Source: Thinopyrum elongatum (Eukaryota; Streptophyta; Magnoliopsida; Poales; Poaceae). From it: a stretch of DNA of 64,000 nucleotides. The DNA lies in assembly GCA_011799875.1 (NCBI GenBank), contig CM022297.1:362084921-362148920 (forward strand), given 5' to 3'. The notes under the pieces were generated by a model that was given only the letters and a program-made list of their open reading frames with translations, was not told the DNA's origin and did not search any database. The translations under genes and the position numbers were made by a program. Every line of letters starts with the position of its first letter. Position 1 is the first letter of the stretch. This document shows, in pieces, positions 44,411 through 56,377 of this stretch.

Positions 44411-47400
44411 TGTAACACCCCTGTGTAATAGCCACTGTGATCATCTGCTAATAATGCCAAGTCACTTCATTTGCAGTGCCAGTCATAGTGGTTAATCAAA
44501 ACAATTCAAATACTTCTCTGAAATCAACTCAAATTCAAAAGTGAAACATGAAGTTGCTCAAAACATGTGGGAAAAATGTTCATTAAATAGCAAATAATTC
44601 AGAGACAATTCTAATATTAAAACCAACATTTATTGAGTTAGCTAAGTGACTCAAACAGTTAGAAACAGAGTCAAAACAGCACTTAAATGCCTTAATCATT
44701 TTTGAAAAATTGCAAATGGTTCCAAAAATTCCCAAACCTTTTGTGGCAGTACCATATATTGCAACACACTAGTGAGAGCAACTTACACATTGTTGCAAAT
44801 CCATTTGGAGGTTCGAATAAATACAAAACCATCTCTGTAAAAAGAAAACGGCAAAAACAGAAAAATAAAAAGGAAACAGGCACTATGCACTGGGCCTAAG
44901 TGCACAGTGCCCCGATTCCGGCCCACCTGGCCCATCACCCTCCTTCTCTCCCCTGCGTGTCGCCGCCGTTGTGGCCGAGCGCGCACTTGCCGGCCGCAAG
45001 GCCGACACCGCGACACCCACCGACGCTACAGGGCCGGCGAGGGGATAAGAACGTCACTGCTGCCTCCCCCGACAACCCTATCAACTTCCCCCTCTCTTCC
45101 TCACCCACCATCGCCGCTGCTTCCCTCCCCCTCTCTCTGGCCCGAGCGCCATCGCCGCCGTCTTCGCTCATCCTCGCGGCCACCGAGCCCCGTTCGCCGC
45201 TCCGATGTGTCCCGCGTCACCGCCGTCGACTGTTACCTCATCCTCGCCCAACGGATCAAGCCGAGGAGCTCTACCTCATTCGGATCGAGCCGGCCTTCTC
45301 CTTTCGGGCGTCGGCGATCCCCTTCATCTCCGGCGACTTCTGCTGCTACTAATCCATCACGGGCCATCTTGCGTGTCGGGCGGTGAGCCCCTTCACCTCC
45401 TGCTACTTCCCGTTAGCCCCTCGCGCACCGTAGATAGCTGCCGCCGCGTCCGTGCTCTACCGCCGCTGTCGAGCTTGTGGCCATCATTGTGGTCCTTGTC
45501 ACCACCGCCTGAGGCCACGATTGTGCTCCTGGTGCTCCCAGGAGCCCAACGAGCTCGAGCACGAGCTTCCCATGCCCCATATCGCCGTGGCCACCCGCAC
45601 CCAAACTCTGGCGTCCGCCGCGGTCGCCGCCGCCGCCGATTTAGGTCACCTTCGGTGAAACCATTAGCACCACACGACGCACGCGAGCACCAGCTTTCGA
45701 ACGCAAGTTGTCACGGGCGATTTGACGCTCTATGGCGCATTTCCGACGCCGGCCACGCCCCTCCACCGCGTTTTTGTGCTCGCCGGCATTCAGCCGCCGG
45801 CTAGCCGATGTGGCAAGGTGGGCCCCGCCCCTGGGTCGCTGCGAGTGGGGCCCCTGGGCCCCGTTGAATGGTGGACCCAGTCAACTATGCTGACTGGGCG
45901 GCCCCAGTCACTGACACGCGGGCCCCACTTCCTTTTAAATTAACTAAAACATTTTATAATTAAAAATAAATTTAATTAAGTTAATTAGTCTATGACAGGT
46001 GGGGTCCAGTAGTTAATTAGAATTAGTTTTGTTTAAAATAAACTCTGTTTTATAACAGAGGCTGACATGTGGGTCCCACTGGACTCACAAGTCAAGTTTG
46101 ACCCTGGTCAGCATCATGTTGACTGCAGACGTCACTCCTACGCAATGCTGACGTCATATATCCTTTTCTATTTATAAAAATAATTTCAGAAAATATTTTA
46201 AATCTTTGAAAATTCATAACTTTTAAACCGTAGCTCAGATTAAAAAACTTTGTACATGAAAGTTGCTCAGAACGACGAGACGAATCTAATCGTGTCGGCT
46301 GTTTCGATGTCGGAACCCCCTACGTAGGAGAACCCATAACTTTTACCCCATTTTTGGTATATGAATAGTGCATATACACCAGATAATAAATCCAACTTAA
46401 ATCCTAAAAATAACTAAAATGACTCAGATGCACCTTTAGGCAACCCTCCACTGCATCCTAGTCATGGCATGCTCTGTGTTGCATTATTGCTGTGTATTTA
46501 TTTGTTTCCTCCCCCTCTTCTCTCTCGATAGACCCCGATGTCGACGTAGCTCCTGACACTGACGCAGCTCCGGAGGTCGACTACGCTCCTAACGATCAGA
46601 CCCTTGCCGCCGAGCTTCCAGGCAAGCACCCCCCTTTTGAGCATTCCGATATCGCCTACTCTCTTCTCTCTTATGCTTGCATTAGAAGTTACTGCTGCTG
46701 CTGTTATCCTATTTCTGCTGCATAGCCTATTTATTGTAACCTGCTATTGTTACCTACCTGCTTATCCTAAACTCTTTAGCATAGATTGCGTAGAGACCAA
46801 GCAGAGACCCCACTTTATCTTGACTGCCCCGCTGGATCATCAGAAGACCCGATCAACAGGATCGAAGACCAGGCCCTGGCACCGCACATCACTTCCCCTT
46901 AGTTGATCGACACTACTGGGTTACTATCGAGTGCCGAGGGTGATACCTCGTCAGCACTTCTAATGATAACCTTGTAGGTTAGTTAATCGGACGTGGTTAG
47001 CGAGGTTGATTCCTCCTACACCACCCCCTTTTCCTTTTGTCGCAACCAGACGACGGAGCCCCGGAGCCTGCTGCCCCCGCCGACGGTTACTACTACTACT
47101 ACCCCCCCCCCCCAGCGATTACTACTATGAGGAGCCGATCGACGACCAGGAGTAGGTTCGGAGGGTACTTGGCAGGAGGCCTACGCCTTTCGATCGTAGT
47201 GTTTTATTTTGCCCCGCCTTCTTAAGGGCCTATCTGTTTCTCTGTAATATCTGTACCCAGATATCTGATGCTTCCGCTGACACTTGTATGCCATCGAGCT
47301 ATGTATTCGAGCCCTCGAGGCCCTGGCTTGTAATATAAAGCTTGTATGACTTTGTTTATGTTTTAGAGTTGTGTTGTGATATCTTCAAGTGAGTCCTTAG

Positions 47401-47458
47401 GCTTGATCGTGTGCATTTGCGTGTATGATTAGTGCATGATTAAGCCGGGGTCGTCACA
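44411..47458 (+). repeat. Tekay 5' LTR (with internal deletion)
   Basis: 3,048 bp. It has an AT-rich start, a C/G-rich stretch (44890-45930), AT-rich DNA, then exon-like segments near 46532 and 47050, and AATATAAAGCTTG (about 47332) near the end, a possible promoter. Relative to the 3' LTR it lacks about 1.17 kb at 47028, where both sides share a run of C. Long ORFs in the C/G-rich part are not conserved in frame between the LTRs. Confidence 0.9.
46532..47155 (+). other. Exon-like pair inside Tekay 5' LTR
   Basis: CTCTCTCGATAG precedes a 90-base open segment (46532-46621, PDVDVAPDTDAAPEVDYAP) that ends CCAG|GCAAGC, a GC-type donor. The next acceptor CGCAACCAG (47049) opens ACGACGGAGCC (DDGAPEPAAP, then a Tyr run) up to TAG at 47153-47155. 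Phases match (1 and 1), so splicing would keep the frame. The Tyr run is damaged by a C expansion (47102-47113). Inferred, not demonstrated. Confidence 0.35.
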
Positions 47459-47460
47459 GG

Positions 47461-47474
47461 TTGGTATTAGAGCC
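47461..47474 (+). other. Primer-binding site of Tekay element
   Basis: TTGGTATTAGAGCC lies two bases after the LTR end. It is close to the initiator tRNA-Met complement TGGTATCAGAGC. Confidence 0.7.
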
Positions 47475-47775
47475 GACTGCCTCTAGGAATCCCCTTTCCA
47501 ACTCCTTGGCCGAAGTTGAGTCTAGAAACCAAAAACTGTTTTACTAACTTGGTTGTGTGGCTTACGGGCCCACATCGCCAACTGGGTGGTATTAGGATCT
47601 TTTATTCCTCGTCTTTACTCTAGGACTCTGATCACTCTTCTATTCGGGTTTAATAAATTTACTAACGCCGACACTTAGGATCCCGTAAATCCCGTCCACC
47701 CAGAGAGCTAGATATCTGTGCGATTTCCCTGTCATTGATCTGATTAGTCTGATAATCATTTCCCTTTCCATTGTT

Positions 47776-50700
47776 TTGTTTAACCTTTCTCTTCGAGATC
47801 TGTTATACTTCTCATCATCAAATGAGCTAGTGAATTATCATGCTCACCTCACTCAGAACGTCGAGGCCCAAATGTATGCCTTGAATGCGTTAAACGCTTC
47901 TTCGCTTGAGGGGATCGAAAATATTCCAGTCGTCTGTGACTTCCAGGATGTTTTTCCAGAAGAACTTCCAGGAATACCCCCTGCTAGAGCTGTCGAGTTC
48001 GTCATCGACTTGAAGCCTGGCACCACTCCTATTGCGAAGCATCCTTACAAGATGCCTCCGCACCACCTTCTAGAGCTTAAGGAAGAAATCGATAAGTCTC
48101 TTAAGAAGGGCTTCATCTATCCCAGTTCCTCTGCCTGGGGAGCACCGTCTCTCTTTGCCAAGAAGAAAGATGGTACGAATAGGTTGGTTCAAGATTATCG
48201 TCCTATCAACCAGGCAACCATTCAGATTAAATATCCGCTTCCTCGGATCAATGATTTATACGATCAACTCGCTGGATCATCGGTGTTCTCTAAACTCAAC
48301 TTGAGGTTGGGTTATCACCAGATCCGTGTCCGCAAAGAGGATATTCCGAAGACAGCATTCGCTACTCGTTATGGCTCATATGAATACACTGTCATGTCAT
48401 TTGGCCTAACAAATGCTCCAGCTACATTCTCATGCCTGATGAATTATATATTCATGGATTACCTTGACAAGTTTGTCGTGGTTTATCTGGATGATATTCT
48501 AGTATATTCAAAGAATAAGGAAGAACATGCCGAACATCTTCGCCTTGTTCTAGAGAGGCTTCGAGAGCACAAGTTGTATGCCAAGTACTCCAAATGCGAA
48601 TTCTGGCTTTCTGAAGTGACCTACCTTGGGCATGTGATTTCCAAGGACGGTATCGCCGTTAACCCGGAGTGTGTTCAGGCTATCCTTGACTGGACTCCTC
48701 CGAAGAATGCCAAGCATGTCAGAAGTTTTCTCGGCCCTGCAAGCTATTGCCGTCAATTCGTCGAGAACTTTTCCAAGATCGCCAGGCCCCTGACGAACCT
48801 GCTCCACAAAGGGGTTAAGTTTGAGTGGACAGATAAATGTCAGGAGAGTTTCCAGACCCTCAAGGACAAGCTGACTTCTGCTCCAGTGCTTGCTCCTCCT
48901 GATTCTCGCAAAGACTTTGTAATATATTGTGACGCCTCTCGTCAGGGATTAGGCTGTGTCTTAATGCAAGAACGAAAAGTAATTGCATATGCCTCGTGAC
49001 AATTGCGTCCGCATGAAGAGAACTATCCAGTGCATGATCTCAAACTTGCTGTTGTAATCTATGCTTTGAAGCAGTGGCGACATTACCTTCTTGGTAACCG
49101 GTGTGAGGTTTATACCGATCATCAAAGCTTGAAGTATTTGTTCACTCAACCGGATCTTAACCTCCGTCAACAGTGATGGTTGGAAACAATCACGGACTAT
49201 AACTGTGGTATTTCTTATACCCCTGGCAAGGCTAATGTGATGGGTGATGCCTTGAGCCGCAAGTCCTGTTGTAATAACCTCATGGTTAAGCAAGCTCAAC
49301 CCCATCTTTGTGAAGAACTACGCAAGTTGAATCTCCGTATCGTTCCATAGGATTCTCTTAATAACCTTGTGGTACAGCCAGATCTTGAGAAAGCTGTAAA
49401 GATTGCGCAAGCCAAAGATGCAGAAGTAGATCTGATGAAGAAAGAGCTTCACCTTGAGAAGTACAGGGATTTCTTGATTGCTGAAGATGGAACCTTGTAT
49501 TTCAGAGACCGCATTGTGGTACCTCGTTTCGAGCTTATGACTAACAAGGTCATGAAGGAGGCTCATGATACACCGCTGTCTATCCATCCGGGTAGCACCA
49601 AGATTTATCACGATCTTCGACAGAGGTAATGGTGGTCCAGAATGAAGCAGGACATTGCTCGATACGTTGCTGAATGTGATGTTTGCCGTCGCGTGAAAGC
49701 AGAACATCAGAAGCCTGCTGGAATTCTTCAACCACTTCCTATTCCTTTGTGGAAATGGGATAAGGTTCAAATGGATTTCATTACTGGTCTTCCCAAGTCT
49801 CAGAAGGGTCATGATGCTATTCTTGTCGTCGTCGACCAACTTTCCAAGGTTGCGCATTTTCTGCCTGTCAAGGAGACTATCACTGCTAGTCAGTTAGCAG
49901 AGCTGTACATCGCCAGAATTGTTTCACTCCATGGTATTCCGAAGGAGATCAGTTCGGACCATGGCGGTCTTTTCACCTCCAAGTTCTGGGAAAGTTTCCA
50001 AGAAGCTATGGGAACTCACATTACCTGGAGTTCAGCTTATCATCCCCAATCCCAAGGCCAAGTCGAGCGAGTAAATCAAGTGCTTGAAGATATGCTTCGG
50101 GCTTGTGTTATATCATTCGGTAAGAAGTGGTAAGAGTCTCCCCCATTTGCCGAATTCTCTTATAATAACAGCTATCAAGACAGCTTGAAAATGGCCCCCT
50201 TCGAAGTGCTTTATGGACGTAAGTGTCGAACTCCTCTGAATTGGTCAGAAACTGGGAAACGACCACTCGTTGGATCGGACATTACTCAACACGCCGAAGA
50301 ACAAGTCCGCATTGTCCGAGAAAATCTCAAGGCGGCTCAGGACCACCAGAAGAGCAACTATGATCGCAAATGATGGGGCTTGACTTATCAACCAGGTGAT
50401 CAAGCTTATCTTTGTGTCACTTCTATGAAGGGCACCGGTCGTTTCGGAATCAAGTAGCTCCTCGCTATATTGGTCCTTTCCGCATTGTTGCTAGATGTGG
50501 ACAGGTGGCATATAAATTGGAGTTGCCACCGCAATTCTCTCATATCCAAGACGTCTTCCATGTGTCGCAACTTCGTAAATGCTTCAAGGAATCTCCACAC
50601 TGCGTAGTGGATCACGAGATTCTCGAATTGCAAGATGATCTTTCTTATAAGGAGCATCCGATCCACATTCTCGATGAAGCTGAACGTCGGACTCGTCAGA

Positions 50701-50816
50701 AGACGACCAAGTTCCTGAAAGTGCAGTGGTCGAATCACACTGAAGATGAAGCCACTATGGAACGCGAGGATCATCTCCGGGAAGAATATCCCGACCTCTT
50801 TCCTTCTACCTCCTAA
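47776..50816 (+). pseudogene. pol: Tekay pol: RT, RNase H, integrase, chromodomain (broken)
   Basis: RT begins almost at once ([17 protein letters not shown], about 47930) and is uninterrupted to 48999, with [10 protein letters not shown] at 48484-48513. RNase H (48920-49260) keeps CDAS and DALSRK. It has Lys (codon 49042-49044) where the catalytic Glu of DLELA is expected, and TGA at 48997-48999 and near 49174. Integrase has the zinc motif (HPGSTKIYH, CDVCRR) and core QMDFITGLP, SSDHGGLF and GQVERVNQ. Further stops lie at about 49348, 49627, 50131 and 50371, with a frameshift near 50450. A chromodomain closes it (ILDEAERRTR, KVQWSNHTEDEATME; about 50660-50765). Chromodomains steer integration to marked chromatin. 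Confidence 0.88.
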
Positions 50817-50840
50817 ATTCTCGGGACAAGAATTTCTTTT

Positions 50841-50854
50841 AGAGGAGGAGAATT
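50841..50854 (+). other. Polypurine tract of Tekay element
   Basis: AGAGGAGGAGAATT directly precedes the 3' LTR start at 50855. Confidence 0.75.
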
Positions 50855-53800
50855 TGTAACACCCATGTGTAATAGCCACTGTGATCATCTGCTAATAATG
50901 CCAAGTCACTTCATTTGCAGTGCCTAGTCATAGTGGTTAATCAAAACAATTCAAATACTTCTCTGAAATCAACTCAAATTCAAAAGTGAAACATGAAGTT
51001 GCTCAAAACTTGTGGGAAAATGTTCATTAAATAGCAAATAATTCAGAGACAATTCTAAAATTAAAGCCAACATTTATTGAGTTAGCTAAGTGACTCAAAC
51101 AGTTAGAAACAGAGTCAAAACAGTACTTAAATGCCTTAATCATTATTGAAAAATTGCAAATGGGTTCCAAAAATTCCCAAACCTTCTGTGGCAGTACCAT
51201 ATATTGCAACACACTAGTGAGAACAACTTACACATTATTGCAAATCCATTTGGAGGTTCGAATAAATACAAAACCATCTCTGTAAAAAGAAAAAGGCAAA
51301 AACAGAAAAATAAAAAGGAAACAGGCAATGTGCACTGGCCTAAGTGCACAGTGCCCCGATTCCGGCCCACCTGGCCCATCACCCTCCTTCTCTCCCCTGC
51401 GTGTCGCCGCCGCTGTGGCTGAGCGCATGCTCGCCGGCCGCAAGGCCGTCACCGCGACGCCCACCGACGCTACAGGGCCGGCGAGGGGATAAGAACATCG
51501 CTGTTGCCTCCCCCGACAACCCTATCCACTTCCCCCTCTCTTCCTCACCCACCATCGCCGCTGCTTCCCTCCCCCTCTCTCTGGCCCGAGCGCCATCGCC
51601 GCCGTCTTCGCTCATCCTCGCAGCCACCGAGCCCCATTCGCCGCTCCGCCATGTCCCGCGTCACCGCCGTCGATTGTTACCTCGTCCTCGCCCAACGGAT
51701 CAAGCCGAGGAGCTCTACCTTGTCGGGATCGAGCCGGCCTTCTCCTTTCGGGCACCAGCAATCCCCTTCATCTCCGACGACTTCTGCTGTTACTAATCCA
51801 TCACGGGCCATCTTGCGTGCCACGCGGTGAGCCCCTTTGCCTCCTGCTACCTCCCGTTAGCCCCTCGCGCACCGTAGCTAGCTGCCGCCGCGTCCGTGCT
51901 CTGCTGCCGAGCTTGTGGCCGTCGTTGTGGTCCTTGTCACCACCGCCTGAGGCCACGGTTGTGCTCCTGGTGCTCCCAGGAGCCCAACGAGCTCGAGCAC
52001 GAGCTTCCCCGTGCCCCATATCGCCGTGGCCACCCGCACCCGAACTCCGGCGTCTGCCGCGGTCGACGCCGCCGCCGATTTAGGTCACCTCCGGCGAAAC
52101 CATTAGCACTACGCGACGCGCGTGAGCGCCAGCTTTCGAACGCAAGTTGTCGCGCGCGATTTGACGCTCTGTGGCGCATTTCCGACGCCGGCCGCGCCCC
52201 TCCGCCGCGTTTTCATGCTCGCCGGCGTTCAGCCGCCGGTCGGCCGACGTGGCAAGGTGGGCCCCGCCCCTGGGTCACTGCCAGTGGGGCCCCTGGGCCC
52301 CGTTGACTGGTTGACCCAGTCAACTATGCTGACTGGGCGGCCCCAGTCACTGACACACGGGCCCCATCGCCCTTTCAATTAACTAAAACATTTTATAATT
52401 AAAAATAAATTTAATTAAGTTAATTAGTCTATGACAGGTGGGGTCCAGTAGTTAATTAGAACTAGTTTAGTTTAAAATAAACTCTATTTTATAACAGAGG
52501 CTGACATGTGGGTCCCACTGGACCCACAAGTCAGGTTTGACCCTGGTGAGCGTCCTGTTGACTGCTGACGTCACTCCTACGCAATGCTGATGTCATATAT
52601 CCTTTTCTGTTAATAAAAATAATTTCAGAAAATAGTTTAAATCTTTGAAAATTCATAACTTTTAAACCGTAGCTCAGATTAAAAAACTTTGTATATGAAA
52701 GTTGCTCAGAACGACAAGATGAATCTGATCGTGTCGTCTGTTTCGATGTCGGAACCCCATACGTAGGAGAACCCGTAACTTTTACCCCATTTTCGGTATA
52801 TGACTAGTGCATATACACTGGATAATAAATCCAACTTAAATCCTAAAAATAACTAAAATGACTCAGATGCACCTTTAGGCGACCCTGCACTGCATCCTAG
52901 TCATGGCATGCTCTGTGTTGCATTATTGCTGTGTATTTATTTGTTTCCTCCCCCTCTTCTCTCTCGATAGACCCCGATGTCGACGTAGCTCCTGAGACCG
53001 ACGCAGCTCCAGAGGTCGACTACGCTCCTGACGATCAGACCCTTGCCATCGAGCTTCTAGGCAAGCTCCCCCCTTTTGAGCATTCCGATATCACCTACTC
53101 TCTTCTCTCTTATGTTTGCATTAGAAGTTACTGCTGCTGCTGTTATCCTATTTCTGCTACATAGCCTGTTTATTGTAACCTGCTATTGTTACCTACCTGC
53201 TTATCCTAAACTGTTTAGCATAGGTTGGGTAGAGACCAAGCAGAGACCCCACTTTATCTCGACTGCCCCGCTGGATCATCAGAAGACCCGATCAACGGGA
53301 TCGAAGACCAGGCCCCGACACCGCACATCACTTCCCCTTAGTTGCTCGACACTACTGGGTTACTATCGAGTGCCGAGGGTGATACCTCGTCAGCACTTTT
53401 GATGATAACCTTGTAGGTTAGTTAATCGGACGTGGTCAGCGAGGGTGATTCCTCCTACACCACCCCCGATAACAACACCGTCGCGCAACTCCTCAAGAGT
53501 GGACCTCGAGGGTGATTCCTCCTCCGTTCACCTTGATGTTTACGTCCGGTGGGAATCCAACGAGGGTGATGCCTCGGATTCCTTCTTGATATGTTAGCCA
53601 CCCGGATGCCCTTACATTACTGTTGACACTTCTTATTCTGGATAAAGACGGGTCGGCCCTGAGGGGTACCCGCGCGAGCTTAATTGTGAGTGATGTGGAG
53701 TCGGGTGGACCTGGATGGTGCCCGAGAGTTGAACACGAGGCGTGGCCGGGCATTCTTAGCCCTTGCCGCAAGTCCTCAAGACGGGGCGACGGGGTCACAT

Positions 53801-55058
53801 CGATCGTGAGTCTCTGCTCGTTACCGCAACCCCAACACACTAACGGTTTGGATATTTGATCCGAGGGACCTCTGGCCTGATAGCACTAACCATCACGTGG
53901 GCATAGTATGGGTGTTTTGCGTCGTATACTTCAGCCGGAGCTTAATTGACATCAGCAAGGAGCAGCACTCGCTGGGTTGGACTGGGAACGCAACCGCACT
54001 TGTATTAAGGGGGTGCTAGGTCTGCTCACCGGCGGTGCACGTAACGCGCAGGAGTCCCCGGGGTGAAGGCCCAAGACCCCTGGGCGCATAGGTTAGTCCG
54101 GCATGCTGTCCTCTCTGTTAAGTATTCGGTCGGGTTGCGGCATGTCGTTTGGCCGAGGCCGGGCATGACCCAGAAAAGTGTGTCCGTCCGGAGTTAATCG
54201 AGCATGATGGGTAAGTTGGTGCATCCCTGCAGGGAAGAAACAATCTATCGATAGCCTGTCCTACGGTAACGGACACTCGGAGTTGTATCCCAATTGGAAC
54301 AACTAGAACTGGTGACTTGAGATGAAATGGACAGTATGGCCCTGGGATTGATTTCTCATAGAGAGTCGAGGAAGGATCTCTAGGCGAGGTTGATGACACT
54401 ACTACTACTTTACATTATGTTACTCTACACTCTTCTAATGCTGCAAGACTGATGAAGATGCTTGAAGATGATAGTCTTCGATAGGACTAGGCCTTCCCCT
54501 CTATTCTGGCATTTCTGCAGCCCAGTCCACATATACAGCCCTCCTTTGAAAATGTTGCATATGTAGTGTAGATCCTTGTTTGCTGAGTACTTCGGATGAG
54601 TACTCACGTGTGCTTTGCTTTCTTTTTCTCCCCTTTTCCTTTTGTCGCAACCAGACGACGGAGCCCCAGAGCCTGCTGCCCCCACCGACGGTTACTACTA
54701 CTACTACCCTCCCGGCGATTACTTACTACGAGGAGCCGACCGATGACCAGGAGTAGGTTCGGAGGGTCCTAGGCAGGAGGCCTACGCCTTTTGATCGTAG
54801 TGTTTTATTTTGCCCCGCCTTCTTAAGGGCATATCTGTTTCTCTGTAATATCTGTACCCAGATATATTATGCTTCTGCTAACACTTGTATGACATCAAGC
54901 TATGTATTCGAGCCCTCGAGGCCCTGGCTTGTAATATAAAGCTTGTATGACTTTTTTATGTTTTAGAGTTGTGTTGTGATATCTTCAAGTGAGTCCTTAG
55001 GCTTGATCGTGTGCATTTGCGTGTATGATTAGTGCATGATTAAGCCGGGGTTGTCACA
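50855..55058 (+). repeat. Tekay 3' LTR (full-length form)
   Basis: 4,204 bp from TGTAACACCC to TTGTCACA. It includes the ~1.17 kb (about 53468-54632) missing from the 5' LTR. That stretch is also present in part in the fragment at 32647-33426, so the long form is ancestral. It ends before CTACC. Confidence 0.9.
52971..54756 (+). other. Exon-like pair inside Tekay 3' LTR
   Basis: The same 90-base segment (52971-53060) is preceded by CTCTCGATAG and followed by a GC-type donor (TAG|GCAAGC). The second segment starts at 54655 after CAACCAG (DDGAPEPAAP, Tyr run) with a TAG at 54754-54756, reached only after a one-base shift. The 1.6 kb between them is intron-like here; the 5' LTR lost most of it yet kept both boundaries. 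Confidence 0.35.
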
Positions 55059-55063
55059 CTACC

Positions 55064-56377
55064 TATCCCCCACTATTTATAGGAGGCAAGGGGGAGGGTT
55101 AGGGCACAGACTTGGCCCCTCCTCCAAGGGAGGTGGTGCGGCCAGGCCTAGGGAGGTTTCCTCCCTTCCCAAGGCACCTCGGGGGGTGCCTTCCACCCCT
55201 AGGACTCTTCCTTTATCCTCTCTCTTGGCGCATGGGCCCCTTAGGGCTGGTGACCTTGGCCCATATAGGCCAAGGTGCACCCCCTACAGCCCATGTGGCC
55301 CCCGGGGCAGGTGGACCCCCCGGACCCCTTTCGGCACTCCCGGTACAATACCGATAATGCCCGAAACCTTTCCGGCGACCAAAACGGAACTTCCTATATA
55401 TGAACCTTTACCTCCGGACCATTTCGGAGCTCCTTGTGATGTCCGAGATCTCATCCAGGATTCTGAACAATATTCGGTCGCCAACGTACATATCCCAATA
55501 CTACTCTAGCGTCATCGAACGTTAAGCGTGCGGACCCTACGGGTTCTAGAATCATGTAGACATGACCAAGACACCTCTCCGGTCAATAACCAATAGCGGG
55601 ACCTGGATGCCCATATTGGTTTATACATATTCCACGAACATCTTTATCGGTTGAACCATGATGTCAAGGATTCAGTCAATCCTGTATGCAATTCCCTTTG
55701 TCCAGCGATATGTTACTTGCCCGAGATTCGATCGTGGGTATCTCCATACCTAGTTCAATCTCGTTACCGGCAATCTCTTTACTCGTTCTGTAATACAAGA
55801 TCCCGTGACTAAACTCATTAGTCACATGAAGCTTCTTATGATGTTGTATTACCGAGAGGGCCCAGAGATATCTCTCCGTCACACGGAGTGACAAATCCCA
55901 GTCTCGATTCATGCAACCCAACAGACACCTTCGGAGATACCTGTAGAGCACCTTTATGATCACACAATTACGAAGTGATGTTTGATAGCACACAAGGCAT
56001 TCCTCCGATATCAGGGAGTGGCATGATCTCATGGTCTAAGGAACAGATACTTGACATGAAGAAAGCAATAGCAAATAAACTAAGCAATACATTCTGTTGC
56101 TAAGCTTACGGTTGGGTCTTGTCCATCACATCATTGTCCTAATGATGTGATCCTGTTATCAAATGACAACTCATGTATATGGTTAGGAAACCTTAACCAT
56201 CTTTGATCAAGGAGCTAGTCTAGTAGAGGCTTACTAGGGACGCTGTGTTGTTTATGTATCCACACATGTATTTAGGTTTTCGGTGAATACAGTTCTAGCA
56301 TGAATAATAAACATTTATCATGAACGGGAAATATGATAATAACCTTTTATTATTGCCTCTAGGGCATATTTCCAACA
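55064..56377 (-). repeat. Angela C 5' LTR, 5' part
   Basis: 1,314 bp that begin TGTTGGAAATATGCCC on the minus strand at 56377 and run to the Tekay insertion. Together with 43975-44410 this makes a 1,750-bp Angela LTR. The flank at 56378-56382 is TTAAG; no partner is found because the other end of Angela C is lost. Confidence 0.9.
55074..55081 (-). promoter_or_regulatory. TATA box of Angela C LTR, detached by Tekay insertion
   Basis: The minus strand reads CCTATAAATAGTGGGGG. The Tekay element begins about ten bases downstream, so the promoter is separated from its own start site and leader. Confidence 0.6.

Larger units (their letters stand above)
44411..55058 (+). mobile_element. Complete Tekay/Del chromovirus (gypsy) insertion, gag-less
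   Basis: Both LTRs start TGTAACACCC and end TCACA, and the whole is flanked by CTACC (44406-44410, 55059-55063), so its limits are certain. The LTRs are unusually long (3,048 and 4,204 bp). The interior is only 3.4 kb: primer site, short leader, RT, RNase H, integrase with chromodomain, purine tract. Gag and protease are absent. Pol has many stops. RT motif [10 protein letters not shown] and a C-terminal chromodomain place it in the Tekay lineage. Confidence 0.92.

Noticed and set aside
44900..45804. Long Pro/Arg/Ser-rich ORFs in C/G-rich DNA (also 51344-52306) that could pass for host genes
   Set aside because: They lie at matching places in the two Tekay LTRs, overlap in several frames, and their frames are not preserved between the LTRs.
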